From NCBI RefSeq assembly GCF_009730915.1, contig NC_052475.1, positions 18,817,430 through 18,881,429 on the forward strand: a stretch of 64,000 nucleotides of DNA, read 5' to 3'. The stretch is from Dioscorea cayenensis subsp. rotundata. Its lineage: Eukaryota; Streptophyta; Magnoliopsida; Dioscoreales; Dioscoreaceae. The notes under the pieces are model-generated. The model searched no databases. It was not told the origin of the DNA and saw nothing but the letters and a program-made list of their open reading frames with translations. Position 1 is the stretch's first letter; each line of letters opens with the position of its first letter. A program made the translations under genes and the position numbers. Below are positions 46,823 through 58,700 of this stretch, one piece after another.

Positions 46823-49042
46823 ATGGCAAATCCAAACGTTGTGCTAGAAGGTTACATACATAGATTTGAAGGCTAGATTAATTGGCACACTCAACAACAT
46901 TTTTCACCCCCTCCAAACAACTTTTTACACACATTTCAGCTAACAGAGGATTTTTGACAAGGTCCTCTTGCGTATATCACGCAAGTGCACGGGTTTGTCG
47001 AAGTAATAATCCCGGGTGAGCGGGTATCGAATTAACAGGGAGTAGGGAATAAAAATACTTAATTCAATTCTTAGCTATGTAAAAGATTAATGATGATGAG
47101 TGTGATAATGATTCAATTCTCAACAGTAAAAGCAACAAGTAAGAGAGCAAAAGTAAAGAAGGGGGGTAAGGCAATCGATAAAGATGGAGTACCCGAATAA
47201 TGCTCTGCCTAGGATAATTGTTTCAAGTGCAAGAACCCTCTATTATGCTTTTCCTAATCAACGTAATGGTGAGTCGTGGAAATCCTTCATTACATAGTCC
47301 CAAATCTAAGGTCAACTATGCCTAACTCTACACATGTCCCGGAGGAGAAATCGAACAATCTCAACACCTCGCACTCGAATAGAGTTGTAATGAGCTCTAG
47401 GGATTCCAAGTGATAAATCTCTTCCTAATTATAGACCTAATCCTTTGGTCCACGTGGAAGGTCCCTAACCACAATTGAGTCCTAGATACTAAGATCACCT
47501 CAATGCTTCACTCCGTTGCACGCGCAACTAAGCCCCAGTGGAAGTTCATACCTTAGACCATTCACTCTATTATGGCCGCAAAGAACTCAAGGAACGGAGG
47601 TAGAATCTATCACGCCGGAGGGGAAAAGGGACGCACCTGTACCTCTAGACTCACCCTCTCAACCTTCTCGAACCTAGATTTGTCTAACGCTCGTGGTGTG
47701 TCACTCACTCACAAGGTTACCAACAAGAACTCTTAACCCTAGTGTCACTCTAGGGGAAATGTTCATACAATCAAGCATTCAAGGTTGGAACTCACAATAA
47801 ACATCAATTTATTGAAAGCATAATAAAGAGGTTCAAAGAAACAAATACATCCTAGGGTTCTCAATACTAGAGTACCCACTAAGGGTTTAGCTCTCCATCG
47901 AGCTAAGTACAATCAAAGAAATAGAATGTAAAAGCAATGAATCCATAAAGAAACCCACTTGATAGTCGTGTCGATGGTCTTGTGGAAAGTCCTCTACTCG
48001 TCGTCCAAGGATTCCCTAGTCCGGTATAGGATACGCCTCGATGGAAGCTCCCCTACCAACCTTCTTCCTAAGGAATGACGATGTCGGAGCCATAGAACCT
48101 CTCCAAAACCTTGGCCAATACCCCTCGAAACCCTAGCCGAAGCCCTCTCTCAAGTTATGGAAAAGATGGAGAAAAGAATACAAAAATCGGGGCTGATTCG
48201 GCTTTAAATAGGGCTGGAATCGGGCGACTACACGAGCGTGGATGCTTCACATGCCCGTGCGGAATTTCCACACAGGCGTGGGTAATTTCCACACGCCCGT
48301 GTGGATTCTCTGAAACTGTCATTTTCGGCCGGCTGTGAATAGTAACTGCTACAGCGTTTGTTATAGTGATTTGCTGCAGTAATCTGCTACAGTCCTATGC
48401 CAAAAAATACTCCTGAATCCACTTTTCATCGAGGTAACATAAACGGGCACACGTTTATGCCGTGGATCGCTTTGCTTCTTCAATGACGGATAAGTTGATG
48501 GAGATCTTGTTCTATGTGCATAAGTCGGAATGCTTGAGTGTGACTACCCTTGTGCCCCTCCAAATGGTTGTGCAAACTCAAATAAAGGGAAATTGGCACA
48601 CACTCTAGCATCTCGCACCCGACTTATATCTTCGCGTTTGAACCTTAGCAAGATTTCCTCCAAAAATCGGTGCATTGTGATCCACATTGGCTTCTTTCCT
48701 TCATAATTGGTTTCACAACCCAACCTGCATAAAAGTAACATAAAAACACACATATTAATGTAAAAACCTGAGAAAAGTAATGCTCAACATAAGGAAAGAA
48801 TGCTTCACATTCATATCACACAAGCACTTATCAATTTTGGCTTACCTAGTGAGTGTGGCGACTGCCAAATAGTGTTTGAAACCTTTATGAAAAGTGGAAC
48901 ACCATCAGTGATTGGAGGAAGCAAATTACCATTTGAACAGTTTGTTTTAACTACTGAGTGCCAACGGATTGCTACCATAAATCCTGCCATGGGGGACCAT
49001 TCCAAAAAGGAACAGGTGTTAGCAACATGGACAACAAGAGAA
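46823..49042 (+). pseudogene. First ORF of the family T element (gag position), split by a solo LTR
   Basis: The ATG at 46823 in context CACCATGGC opens a frame with one early TAG. The frame continues to 46954 and, after the solo LTR, from 48839 on to about 49042 without further stops. It contains SECGDC but no recognisable gag core or zinc knuckle. It occupies the gag position; function is unassigned. It is cut at 49043. Confidence 0.6.
46955..48833 (-). mobile_element. Solo LTR, family A, TSD ATTTT
   Basis: It is 1879 bases, TGACAAGGTCCTCTTGCG to CACTTATCA, flanked by ATTTT at 46950-46954 and 48834-48838. It includes a GC motif cluster (about 48230-48305) and a minus-strand TATTTAAA (48203-48210). 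It is inserted in the first ORF of the family T element. Confidence 0.94.
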
Positions 49043-50126
49043 TTGATAAGTGCCTGTGTGATAAGAATGCAAAGTGTTCTTTCCTTACAATGAGCATTAC
49101 ACTCTAGGAAAAATGTTCATACAATCAAGCATTCAAGGTTGGAACTCACAACAAACATCAATTAATTGAAAGCATAATAAAGAGATTCAATGAAACAAAT
49201 ACATCCTAGGGTTCACAAATACCCAAGTACCCACTAGTGGTTTAGCTCTCCATGGAGCTAAGTACAATCAAAGAAATAGACTGTAAAAGTCATGTACTCG
49301 TCGTCTAAAGATTCCCTTGTCCGGTATAGGATACGCCTCGACGGAAGCTCCCCTACCAACCTTCTTCCTAAGGAATGACGATGTCAGAACCTTAGAACCT
49401 CCCAAAAACCTTAGCCAATACATCTCAAAACCCTAGCCGAAACCCTCTCTCAAGTTAGGGAAAAGATGGAGAAAAAAATGCTGAAATGGGGGCTGAATCG
49501 GCTTTCAATAGGGTTGGAATAGAGCGACTACACGGGCCTATGCATTTTACACACGCCCATGTGGAATTTCCACACGGGCAGGTATAATTTCCACACGCCC
49601 GTGCGGATTCTCTGAATTCTTGTTTTCTCGGCCAGCTGTGAACATCCCTGCTACAGTACTTTCTCTATAGTGCTCTGCTACAGTACCTAGCCTAAAATAC
49701 TTTCCGAGCCCATACTTTCATTGAGGTGACGCAAACGGGCACACATTCACGTGGTGGATTGCTTTGCTTCTTTAGTGACGGACAAATTGGTGGAGATTTT
49801 GTATTATGTGCATAAGTTGGAAATGCTTGAGTGTGACTGCCCTTGTGCCCCTTCAAGTGGTTGTGCTAACTCAAATACGAGGAGGTTGGCACACACTCTA
49901 GCATCTCACACCCGACCTATGTCTTCGCGTTTGAACCTTAGCAAAATTTCCTCCAAAATCGGTGCATTATGATCGAGATTGGTTTATTTCCTTTATACTC
50001 GGCCTCACAACCCTACCTGCATGAAAGTAACATAAAAAACACACATATTAGTGCAAAAACCCGAGAAAAGTAATGTTCAACATAAGGAAAGAATGCTTCG
50101 CATTCATATCACACAAGCACTTATCA
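49043..50126. mobile_element. Inverted LTR-end structure (foldback-like)
   Basis: A plus-oriented LTR start (49043-49099, TGATAAGTGCCTG...) runs directly into a minus-oriented LTR piece (49100-50126, ending CACTTATCA). The two outer ends therefore form an inverted repeat of about 57 bases. Flanks GAGAA and ATAAA show no target duplication. It probably results from inversion or non-homologous joining between LTRs. Confidence 0.75.
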
Positions 50127-50248
50127 ATAAAAGATAGAACAATGAATACAACTCAAGATAACAAAATGAAAATAACTCAGAAGGAGAGTCCTTTCTGAGT
50201 GAACAAGTCCAAAATAGAGTGCATAAAAGTAAAGAAATGGAAATAAAA

Positions 50249-53200
50249 TCAAATGTTGGTGCCGCGCTCTGGGTCCTCTGCTGCTGGTGGTGGTTAGGAG
50301 TACATGGTAGGTCCACCGGTGCTGGTATAGGTGATGGGGAAGATGCTGGAGATACCGAAGGGGCCTGAGGAGTCCCTCGGTCGTAAGACAAATGATGAGG
50401 CGACGTCTCGTTCTAAAATCTGCTGTAATGTGTCGAAACGTGCCATGAACTCTGTGTACTGAAAGCAGCCTGCGTGGACCTCATCTCGGCAATCTCTGCT
50501 TGGGCCTCAACGACCTCTGTTTGTGTCACTCCTAAAGCACTCTCAAGCCTCTCAAAGCGATCATGGGGTCGAGATGGTGAAAACATACGTACCGGGGGCG
50601 CGTCTGATAAGTGCTTGTGCGATATGAATGCGAAGTGTTCATTCCTTAAGTTGAGCATTACTTTTCTCAGGTTTTTACACTAATATGTGTGTTTTTATAT
50701 TACTTTTATGCAGGTAGGGTTGTGAGGCCGAGTATGAAGGAAATCGGCCAATGTGGATCATAATGCACCTATAGGTCAGGTGTGAGATGCTAGAGTGTGT
50801 GCCAACCTCCTCGCATTCGATTGAGCACATCCATTTGGAGGGGCACAAAGGCTGTCACACTCGAGCATTCTGATTTATGCACATAAGAATGAGAGCTCCA
50901 CCAACATGTATATTATTGAAGAAGCAAGTGATTCACGACGTACACGTGTGCCCGTTTGCATTACCCCGATGAAAATATGGAATTGGGAAGTCATTCAGGT
51001 CGAAGACTGCAGAAGAGTGTTACAGCGACACTGCAGCATATACTGTAGCAGCACTGTTCACAACCGGCCGAGAAATCAGAGAAACAGAGAATCCACATGG
51101 GCATGTGAAAATTATCCATGGCTGTGTGGAAATTCCGCACGGGCGCGTGTACTGTCCACGGCCGTGGAGTCGCTCGATTCCAGCCCTATTTAAAGCCAAT
51201 TCAGCCCCGATTTTGGTATTCTTTTCTCCATCTTTTCCCCAACTTGAGAGAGGGCTTCGGCTATGGTTTTGATGAGTATTGGCTAGGTCTTTAGAGAGGT
51301 TCTATGGCTCCGACATCGCGCGTCATTTGGAAGAAGGTTATTAGGAGAGCTTTCGTCGGCATCGATCCGGTGAGGTGTATCCTATGCCGGACAAAGGATC
51401 CCTTGCTATGAGTAGAGGACTCTCCACAAGACCATCAACATGACCATTGAGGGTGTTTCTTTATGGATTCATTGCTTTTATATTTCATTTCTTTAATTGT
51501 ACTTAGATCCATGAAGAGCTAAACCCCTAGTGGATACTTGGGTGATTGTGAACCCAAGGATGTATTCGTTTCATTGAACTTCTTTATTATTCTTTCAATA
51601 AATTGATGTTTATTGTGAGTTCCAACCTTGAATGCTTGATTGTATGAACATTTCCCCTAGAGTGACACTAGGGTTGAGAGTTCTTGTTGGTAACCTTGTG
51701 AGTGAGTGACACACCACGAGCGTTAGACAAAGCTAGGTTGGAGAGGGTTGAGAGGGTGAGTCGAGAGGTACAGGAGCATCCCATTTCCCCTCTGACATGA
51801 TAGATTCTACCTCCGTTCCTCGAGTTCTTTGTGGCCATAATAGAGTGAATGGTCTAAGGGATGAATCTCCGCTGGGGCTTAGTTGCGTGTGCAACGGACT
51901 GAAGCGTTGAGGGGATCTTAGTATCTAGGGATTAATATTGGTTACGGACCTTCAGCCTGGTCCAAAGGGTTAGGTCTATAATTAGGAAGAGATTTATCAC
52001 CTGGAATCCCTAGAGCTCATTGCAACTTTATTCAAGTCCGAGGTTGAGAGGTTATTTAATCTCTCCTCCGGGACATGAATAGAGTTAGGTATAGTTGACC
52101 TTAGATTTGGGACTATGTATGTAAGGATTTCCATGACTCACCATTGCATTGATTAGGAAGCATAATAGAGAGTTCTTGCACTTGAAGCGATTATCCTAGG
52201 TGAAGCATCATCCGAGTACCCCATCTTTATCGATTGCCTTACCTCCTCCTTACTTTTGCTCTCTTACTTGTTGCTTTTAATTGTTCAGAATTGAATCATT
52301 GTCACACTTATCATTGTTGATATTCCACATAGCTAAGAATCGAATTAAGTGTCTTTACTCCCTACTCCCTGTGGATTCAATACCCGCTCACCCGGGATTA
52401 TTACTTTGACAAACCCGTGCACTTGCGGGATATATGCAAGGGGACCTTGTTAGCGTCCTCTGCTACTAGGGGTGCCTCAGTCTCCATCGGTGCTGGTTGA
52501 GGCTCAGGAGCAGGCTGAGATGCCCGGGCCTCATCACCCTCGTCCGCAGCTATCTCTAGAGTCGGTAGAACTAAGACGTAAACCCCTGTCCAAACTCTCC
52601 GTATCATCCCCATCAATCTCAGTGTCTCCATGCCCAAGAGAGCAGGTATAGTCACCTTCCCAGCCCCTTTAATCGCGTCAAGTAATCCCATACGAACGAC
52701 TAATCTTGTGATATAGGGGCCTGAGAAAATCACACCAAGTCTGGCATACTGCCCATGGTGTCGTATGTACTCAAACAAGATATGCACTAAGTGTATCAGT
52801 ACAAACCGCACCGTCGAGTATATATATAAAAGTTCCTATCGGCTAAGCACATCAGTACTGTCGTCTCGCCCGCTCACTGATCTACTCAGAATAGCATGAA
52901 TGTATTTGTAGCTAGGGTGAGAAAAGCAACTGACCTTCAAACTGTCAGGCTCATACTGCCCCTACCCACATTATATGGTGTACGCACACTGCGGAGTCAA
53001 ACTCCCAGTCTCCATCTGTGGGTAGCTGCTCATACCCCTCTATCTCAGTATAAGCCGTATCATATAACTCCATCAAGATCGCAAACTGAGTCATACTCAA
53101 GCTATGATGCTGTTAGAGGGCTTTGAACTGAATAGTACCAATGTTGCCGAAATAGGAGTATGAGCGATCGAACTCGAACGAGGCTAACACCTCGAGCGTC

Positions 53201-53345
53201 AGTGTGTGGATGGCCAGGTCTTTGATTGATAGTAAACGGTCCCAGCTGCCAACCGCAAGCATACCCTCGATCTCGTCTGCCATAGCTTCAGCTAACTGAA
53301 TCTCCCTGAGTTTGCTAACGTCAGGAATTTTGCTAACGTCAGGTA
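50249..53345 (-). pseudogene. Post-pol extra ORF of a further minus element, split by a solo LTR
   Basis: The C-terminal part (TGA at 50249) is at 50249-50605. The middle and N-terminal parts at 52453-53345 contain ADEIEGMLAVGSW, HTLTLEVLASFEF, HGQYARLGVIFSGPYITRL. The first 50 or so residues are missing at the junction with family T near 53345. A 15-base tandem duplication TTTGCTAACGTCAGG is present at about 53309-53342. It is homologous to 2079-3432, 17588-18582 and 54620-55813. Confidence 0.82.
50606..52452 (+). mobile_element. Solo LTR, family A, TSD GCGTC
   Basis: It is 1847 bases, TGATAAGTGCTTGTGCG to CCTTGTTA (terminal CA mutated to TA), flanked by GCGTC at 50601-50605 and 52453-52457. 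The GC motif cluster is at about 51080-51175 and TATTTAAA at 51187-51194. Confidence 0.94.
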
Positions 53346-53580
53346 GATTCATGGGAGAAAGAAGAAAGGTAACAAGCTTCATCACCCCACTTCTCATGGA
53401 GGAAAGGTAAATTTTTCACCCCTCTCTACTCATGAGCAATTTGAGGTCTTTTCAATGTTGTCACTGCATTTACCGGGACAAAACAATGCTACAAAGGAAA
53501 CCGGGGATGGCTTCAAACTCTTAGAGCCCCATGAGGTAAGGTATGAGGTACGTCAGGCTCGTGACGTTAAACAAGCGCTT

Positions 53581-53598
53581 CTTTTGAGGCAACCAAAG
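53581..53598 (+). other. Conserved stem-loop (family T, diverged)
   Basis: CTTTTG-AGGCAA-CCAAAG. Compared with CTTGGG/CCCAAG, one stem pair changed from G-C to T-A on both sides and one became mismatched; the loop is unchanged. It follows GTTAAACAAGCGCTT. Confidence 0.65.
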
Positions 53599-53894
53599 TG
53601 TTCGGTGGTGCTTGCTTGCATTTTTCATATTGTAGGTCTTAGTTCATTTTAATTCTCATATTTCTTAGACTTGTTTTACTTTTGAATAAGTTCATGCTCA
53701 CACACTTGGCGTAGTGCTCTCATCGTTTTAATTGTGGTATGTTTGTGCAACTTCTTGAGAAACTCATATTTAGGTGTTAATTCATGCACTAGATCATCGT
53801 TTTATTCAATTCACTCATTTTTTAGAGGTGTCTTCGAGCTTGCTATATCATTTTTTTCATCATTTGGGGCAGGTTTTCGAAGTTTTAATTGGTT

Positions 53895-54100
53895 GTAATG
53901 GGTATACTGGCCTTACTGGGCCGTATGGTGGCCGTCTGAGACAAGCACAGAGGCTTTGTGCCGTCGTAGACGGCCCCCCATACGGCCCCTATACGGGGCC
54001 GTCAGCGACGGGAGAGACCCCTCGGCCGAGAGGGCCTCTTGGCCCATACAGCCACTATACGGGGCCGTATGGGGGCCGTATCGGTCGGCCCCCCCTTCCC
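53895..54100 (+). repeat. GC-rich palindromic cluster, internal copy (family T)
   Basis: Units such as CCATACGGCCCCTATACGG and GGCCGTATGGGGGCCGTAT alternate. The same CCCCATA/TATGGGG-type units lie upstream of the TATA box in family T LTRs (57540-57640 and 62560-62735). These arms differ from those of families A and L. Confidence 0.8.
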
Positions 54101-54101
54101 C

Positions 54102-54617
54102 TTATTTAACCTCTCTCTCTCTCTTTCTTCCATTATCTTCTTTTCTCTCTTTTCCCACCGATTTTTTTCTCATTTTTCTCACTCATTTATTGGCCAAATC
54201 TCCTCATTTTTTTCTCCTAAATGTTCTCCTCATCCATTTGAGATGTCGATCTAGTGGTTTTCCCTGAGTTTAAAGCTTGTTTTCTCAAGATTTTGTCGGT
54301 ATGCTTTTTCTATGCCCTAGTTTTATCTTTCTCATTTCTTGGGCATTCTTGGAGATTTTGTGTGGGATTTCTTTAGCATTTTGCTTGGTTTGAATGATGT
54401 GAATGTCATGGATGGATTTCCTTGAATTTTATGTAAAAAAATTTTGATGCTTTGAATTTAGGGGAGACTCTTGCCGCATGAATAGTGACCATACAGCCCC
54501 CATACAGCCGTATGACCTTAAAAATTTGATTTTTCATGTGTTTCCTCTGCCTCTCGCATTTTCTTTTGCTTTATCTTGTATCCCTATGAGCTTGAACAAA
54601 GTTTATATTCATTGTAG
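54102..54617 (+). promoter_or_regulatory. Predicted internal promoter, leader and intron (family T)
   Basis: TTATTTAA (54102-54109) follows the palindrome cluster by a few bases, then a CT repeat (54111-54125). A donor-like GTCG/GTATGC (GT at 54299-54300) and an acceptor TTCATTGTAG (AG at 54616-54617) would define a 319-base intron ending 2 bases before the ATG. This mirrors H1. Confidence 0.55.
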
Positions 54618-54619
54618 GA

Positions 54620-55813
54620 ATGCCTAACACAAAACGGCTCGCCTCCAAGCACCCAAGGACCACCGGGCCCTCCTCTACACCCGATGAGCCCGTCTTCAAG
54701 TTATCCCATCATCGAGAGAGATATGATCGAGTGAAAACAAAACCATTTGGAACATTGTGCTACCTTGAGTGGGGACTTGTGGAGAAATTTGGGATGGCAA
54801 GTCAAGTAAGGGAATGGCTATCAAAAAATTGTTGGGACAAGCTTTTTGCCATAAACGAGCCAACCTTTCTTCAATTAACCTTGGAGGTTTTGAGTACATT
54901 TGAGGCACAACAAGATGGAGATTCCGTGTGGAATAGGAAAATTATCACCATCCGTTTTCAAGCTTTTGGAAGGAAGCGTACTATGCACCACTTGGATTTT
55001 GCCAAGTACTTGGGGATTTATGATGATGAGTTTATCGACTCCATGCTCGGTAAACGTCTTAAGCTTGATCTCCCAAGTGGAGTGGGTCGAAGCAACTATT
55101 GGGCGACTTTGGCGGGTGATGATCAAACACGAAAGGCATCACCCATGATTGACCCGGCACAAAGATTCATTCATGCTTTGATTGCTCGATCTATTTGGGT
55201 CCGGACCAATAGCAAGGGGGTTGTTACTCATGCCGATATTTATATGATGTATGGCATCTTCGAGCGATGCCCTACTCACTTTGGCTACCTTGTCGCCGAT
55301 GCATTTCTTCACCAAGGCTCATATACACGATTGGGAGCTATATTTATTGGGCCCTACGTGACTAGATTGATCCGTGGCATGGGTTTACTTGAGCAGACGC
55401 GAGGCATGACCGTTGTAGGAGGTACAGTACCCCTTGGACCAACCCACATATGGGCGATAGGCTTGGTGATCGCACGTGGCCGACCCCCATGCTACCAGGC
55501 TACTGGTGAGTCTAGTCAGTGACAGACTGAGCACACAGAGTTAGACCCAGGAAGCGCACCTGGTCCTACCCCCGACGCTACATCTTTACCTGACTTTGAC
55601 ATGAGACTGAGGGGGATTGATGGCGAGGTTCAGGCTGTGCGCCAGGAGCAGCGTGAGATTCGTGGCCAGCTTTACCAGATCATTGAGTGACAGCGCCGGC
55701 TCGAGGCAGATCTTCACCGTTTTATTACCTCCTACTGTGGTTCAGCCTCGCACACTGTGGCCACTTCTTCTACCGCCATGCCACCACCACCAACACCAGA
55801 TTGTGATGAGTAG
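54620..55813 (+). CDS. Post-pol extra ORF (Athila-type putative plant transposon protein), nearly intact
   Basis: The 300-codon open frame starts at 54620, directly after the predicted splice acceptor, and ends at TGA 55520. The same frame continues with one more TGA (55688-55690) and closes at TAG 55811, giving 397 codons. Both TGAs stand before CAG and are explained by CGA to TGA change. It contains YLEWGLVEKFGM, FLQLTLEVLSTF, HFGYLVADAFLHQGSYTRLG and GPYVTRLIRGMGL, the conserved core of this family; the tail has a coiled-coil-like EVQAVRQEQREIRGQLYQ. No signal peptide or membrane span is seen, so it is unlike a classical envelope. Function is unknown. Confidence 0.75.
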
Positions 55814-56202
55814 CAGCTTGTTAGAGCTTGGACACCTATTGTTTACTTTTGCTTGCTTTGTTTTGTATTTTGTTGAGTTTGCATGGTTCTGCCCTACCGA
55901 CTTGTGTTGTCGAACTTTAGTTTATTTTCATCTTTGTTTTTTTGTTGACTACTCTCTAGTTTTCCCCTTATGCTTGTATTTTTAAATCTTTGTGGAATGA
56001 TGATGCCCCCTTTTTGCCTCGCAGGGCATTAAGGGAATTTTGAGAGCTTTCCTGGTTTTAATGGAGGTCGGACGGGACATGTATTACTCACCACACATTT
56101 TCTCACGTCCTACCTCACGACAAGCACAAGTTGAACCGGGGAGTTCATTTTCACCCTCCTTTATATTTGCATTGCTTCATCTTGCATGTTTTTCATGATT
56201 AG

Positions 56203-56240
56203 TGTACATTGAGGGCAATGTACAACACTAAGTGTGGGGA
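56203..56240 (+). promoter_or_regulatory. Internal hairpin plus polypurine tract (family T)
   Basis: Stem TGTACATTG / CAATGTACA with loop AGGG (56203-56224), then ACACTAAGTGTGGGGATT. It is equivalent to 34535-34574 of family L. Confidence 0.72.
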
Positions 56241-57257
56241 TTGGTGTATTTCATGTTTTAGGATCATTTGCTACATGCTAGTGTTACCTATGATGGCTTT
56301 GTTATTCTTGTAAGATTCTTTTAGCTTGGACTAATGATTGATGTGAGTTACTTGTTTCTATGCTTTATTGAATTCTGTTTTACCCCTAGTATTGTCATGT
56401 ACACTGAATTTTTGTCGATGCCCTGGGAATAGCCAATGTGACTACTCTCTAACTCTCTTGTATGGGTAACACACTACTTTGAGTACTTGGCCTTAGAACA
56501 CTAAGTTCTTTCCTTCAATGGACTCTTAAGAACTTCTATGTCTTGTTGAGCTAATCCTAGTTTTGTCTCATGTAGACTACTCTGAAGATGTGATATAGGG
56601 TGAATGTGAAAAAAAAAAATTGAAAAAAATGAAATGAATGAAAAAGAAAAGAAAAAAAAAATGAAAAAAAAATGAGTCTATGTCATTATTCCTATACTAT
56701 TGAAGCATGAATGCGTCTATGTGGACTGTAATCGAGTAGTTGGGTGGCTCTTGTGCCTAACCAGCATGTGTACCCTCCTGAAAGATTTCAAAATGATGTT
56801 GGTGCAGTCTATGTTAGTCGGACTCGAAAAAAAAAAGAAAAAGAAATGAGTGATGAAATGAAAATAAAACCTAGTGATCTCTATGAGTACCTACCAAAGG
56901 TTTTGAGTAGAAAGTGGACTTATTTTCAAGGTATAGAATTAGAAGGATCTTATTTGGCCATTGAAGTAGCACTTAGTATTTTAAGACTTAGTATTCTTTG
57001 TAAGTGGAGCGATTAGTATCTAGAGCTGTACTGATTGAAGTCCTTAGGCTAAACCAGATCAGGGCATATGAGATATAAGATTCCCTTACACGGCACAGAC
57101 ATATGAGGGGTGAGAGAGGATATTTTTATTATGCTTATTGACTATGACTCAACATCTATGTATCATTGTCCATTGCTTTCGGAGTCTTATATTTACTTGA
57201 TGCCAGAGGTAATGCATTTAGCCACTTCTCAGTCTCTTTGTTTTTCATGAGTTGTTT

Positions 57258-57293
57258 GCTTGGGGACAAGCAATGCTTAAGTGTGGGGATATT
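57258..57293 (+). promoter_or_regulatory. Polypurine tract with hairpin (family T)
   Basis: Hairpin GCTTG-GGGA-CAAGC (57258-57271), then TTAAGTGTGGGGATATT, directly before the 3' LTR. Confidence 0.88.
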
Positions 57294-58700
57294 TGATAAG
57301 TGTCTAAATGTAGATGTTTTCATGCATATATCGTATTCACTTTGCATGTATTTTGTGAGGTTTGATGCATGTTTTGCGCTTAATCATCTATTATTTGCTT
57401 TGTAGGGCATAAGGAAGCCATAGAGAACAGGAAGATATCATTTGGGCGAAAAGAGAAGAAAACAGGAATTTTCATACTACCCCGATACTACCCATTATGG
57501 GGGACATATGCACTGTAGTAGTGGATTGATTTAGTGTGTCTGCCCAGATTTCCATACTACCTAGTATGGGGGCCGTATACACCCCGTATGGATCACGAAT
57601 GTAGGGTTTTTAGGTGCTATACGACCCCCATATGACCCGTATGCCTTGGGGGTATAAATACCAACTTTTAGGGCAGAAAAGAGGACTTTTGGCTCGACCT
57701 TTTCTTGGCCGACTTTGGGGAGATCACTTGGGAGATTTTGGGTGACCTTGGGAAGGAGAAGAAGGGCAAAGAAGCTAGAAGATCATTCAAGCCCAAGGTC
57801 CAAGACTCTCAAGGCAAGAAGGAAACATCATTCAAGGGGTGATCTACCACGATTTAAAGGATGGAGACCCGTGGCTAGAGGAAGTATCATTTGGCACTCC
57901 TTTGGCGGGGAAAGCATCATTCGGCACATCCTTCGCCTCCTCCTTCACAATTTCATCTAGGGACTATCATTTATGCTTTTGTTTCATGTTTTGTTTGTTT
58001 GTATTGCTTGTTGTGGGATGATGACACACTAGACCCCCAAGGTCACCAGGTGTTGGTGAACCTTGTGGGGTTTTATCATGTATGTTGGATGATAACTTGT
58101 TAATTTCATGCTTGGGTAATTTTGAGATTTAATCCATTGTTTTCATGCTAAGTGCTAAATTAAGGAGAAATCCGTAGCTCTTTTATGAGTGATGCATGTA
58201 GATGTGACTTGCTCGCAAGTATTAGATCATGAATGGATTAGAATGGCATACTTGTATCATCATGCCGAGAAATCGGGTGTTTGGTAGCCCTCCATGTAGG
58301 TTTAATCCGAAGAAGAGTAGGTTTAATCCTAAGTGAGATTTCCTCGTACTCAATGCAATTGGGGTTGTTCTAATCTTGGAATCTCATGGTCCATTTTAGC
58401 CTTGCATCTTTAGATCATCATCCATGTTGCATGATAACCCCTCAGGGGGATCCTCATCCATAGGCCTTTGCATCTCATTGATTTTCTTGCTTGCTTATTG
58501 CTTGTTCTCTCTAATTTGGTCATAATCTCGTTTTAGCTTTAATTACATTTAGTAGAGTAAAAATCCATCACTTGAGATCTTAGGCTAGATAATAGCTCGA
58601 GAAGGAGTAATAGGAGATCCTTAGCCCCGTGGAATACGATCCTCGCGTTTTCACGCGAGGTATTACTTGGTAATCCCGTACACTTGCGGGGAAGCAAACA
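57294..58700 (+). mobile_element. 3' LTR of family T element
   Basis: It runs TGATAAGTGTCTAAATG to GAAGCAAACA (terminal TCA mutated). TATAAATA is at 57653-57660, preceded by the family T palindromic units. The right flank is the interior of a family A LTR (element E). Confidence 0.9.

Larger units (their letters stand above)
53346..57293 (+). mobile_element. Family T element, 3' internal region
   Basis: In order: end of the pol block (to about 53560, no RT or IN visible), stem-loop, GC palindrome cluster, TATA-like box, CT repeat, predicted intron, extra ORF, internal hairpin-PPT (56203-56240), 3' noncoding DNA with an A-rich tract (56608-56672), and PPT (57277-57293). The stretch 56241-57250 shows no coding evidence. 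Confidence 0.85.

Noticed and set aside
54620..55813. Functional envelope glycoprotein
   Set aside because: No signal peptide, membrane span or fusion-like segment could be seen; only the genomic position corresponds to env.
55617..55985. 122-codon ORF overlapping the extra ORF
   Set aside because: It is a shifted frame over the C-terminal part of the 54620 frame and the following UTR; the main frame has the family motifs.
56744..57016. 90-codon ORF in the family T 3' region
   Set aside because: Lies in 3' noncoding sequence beside an A-rich tract and encodes mostly a K/E run; no counterpart in other families.
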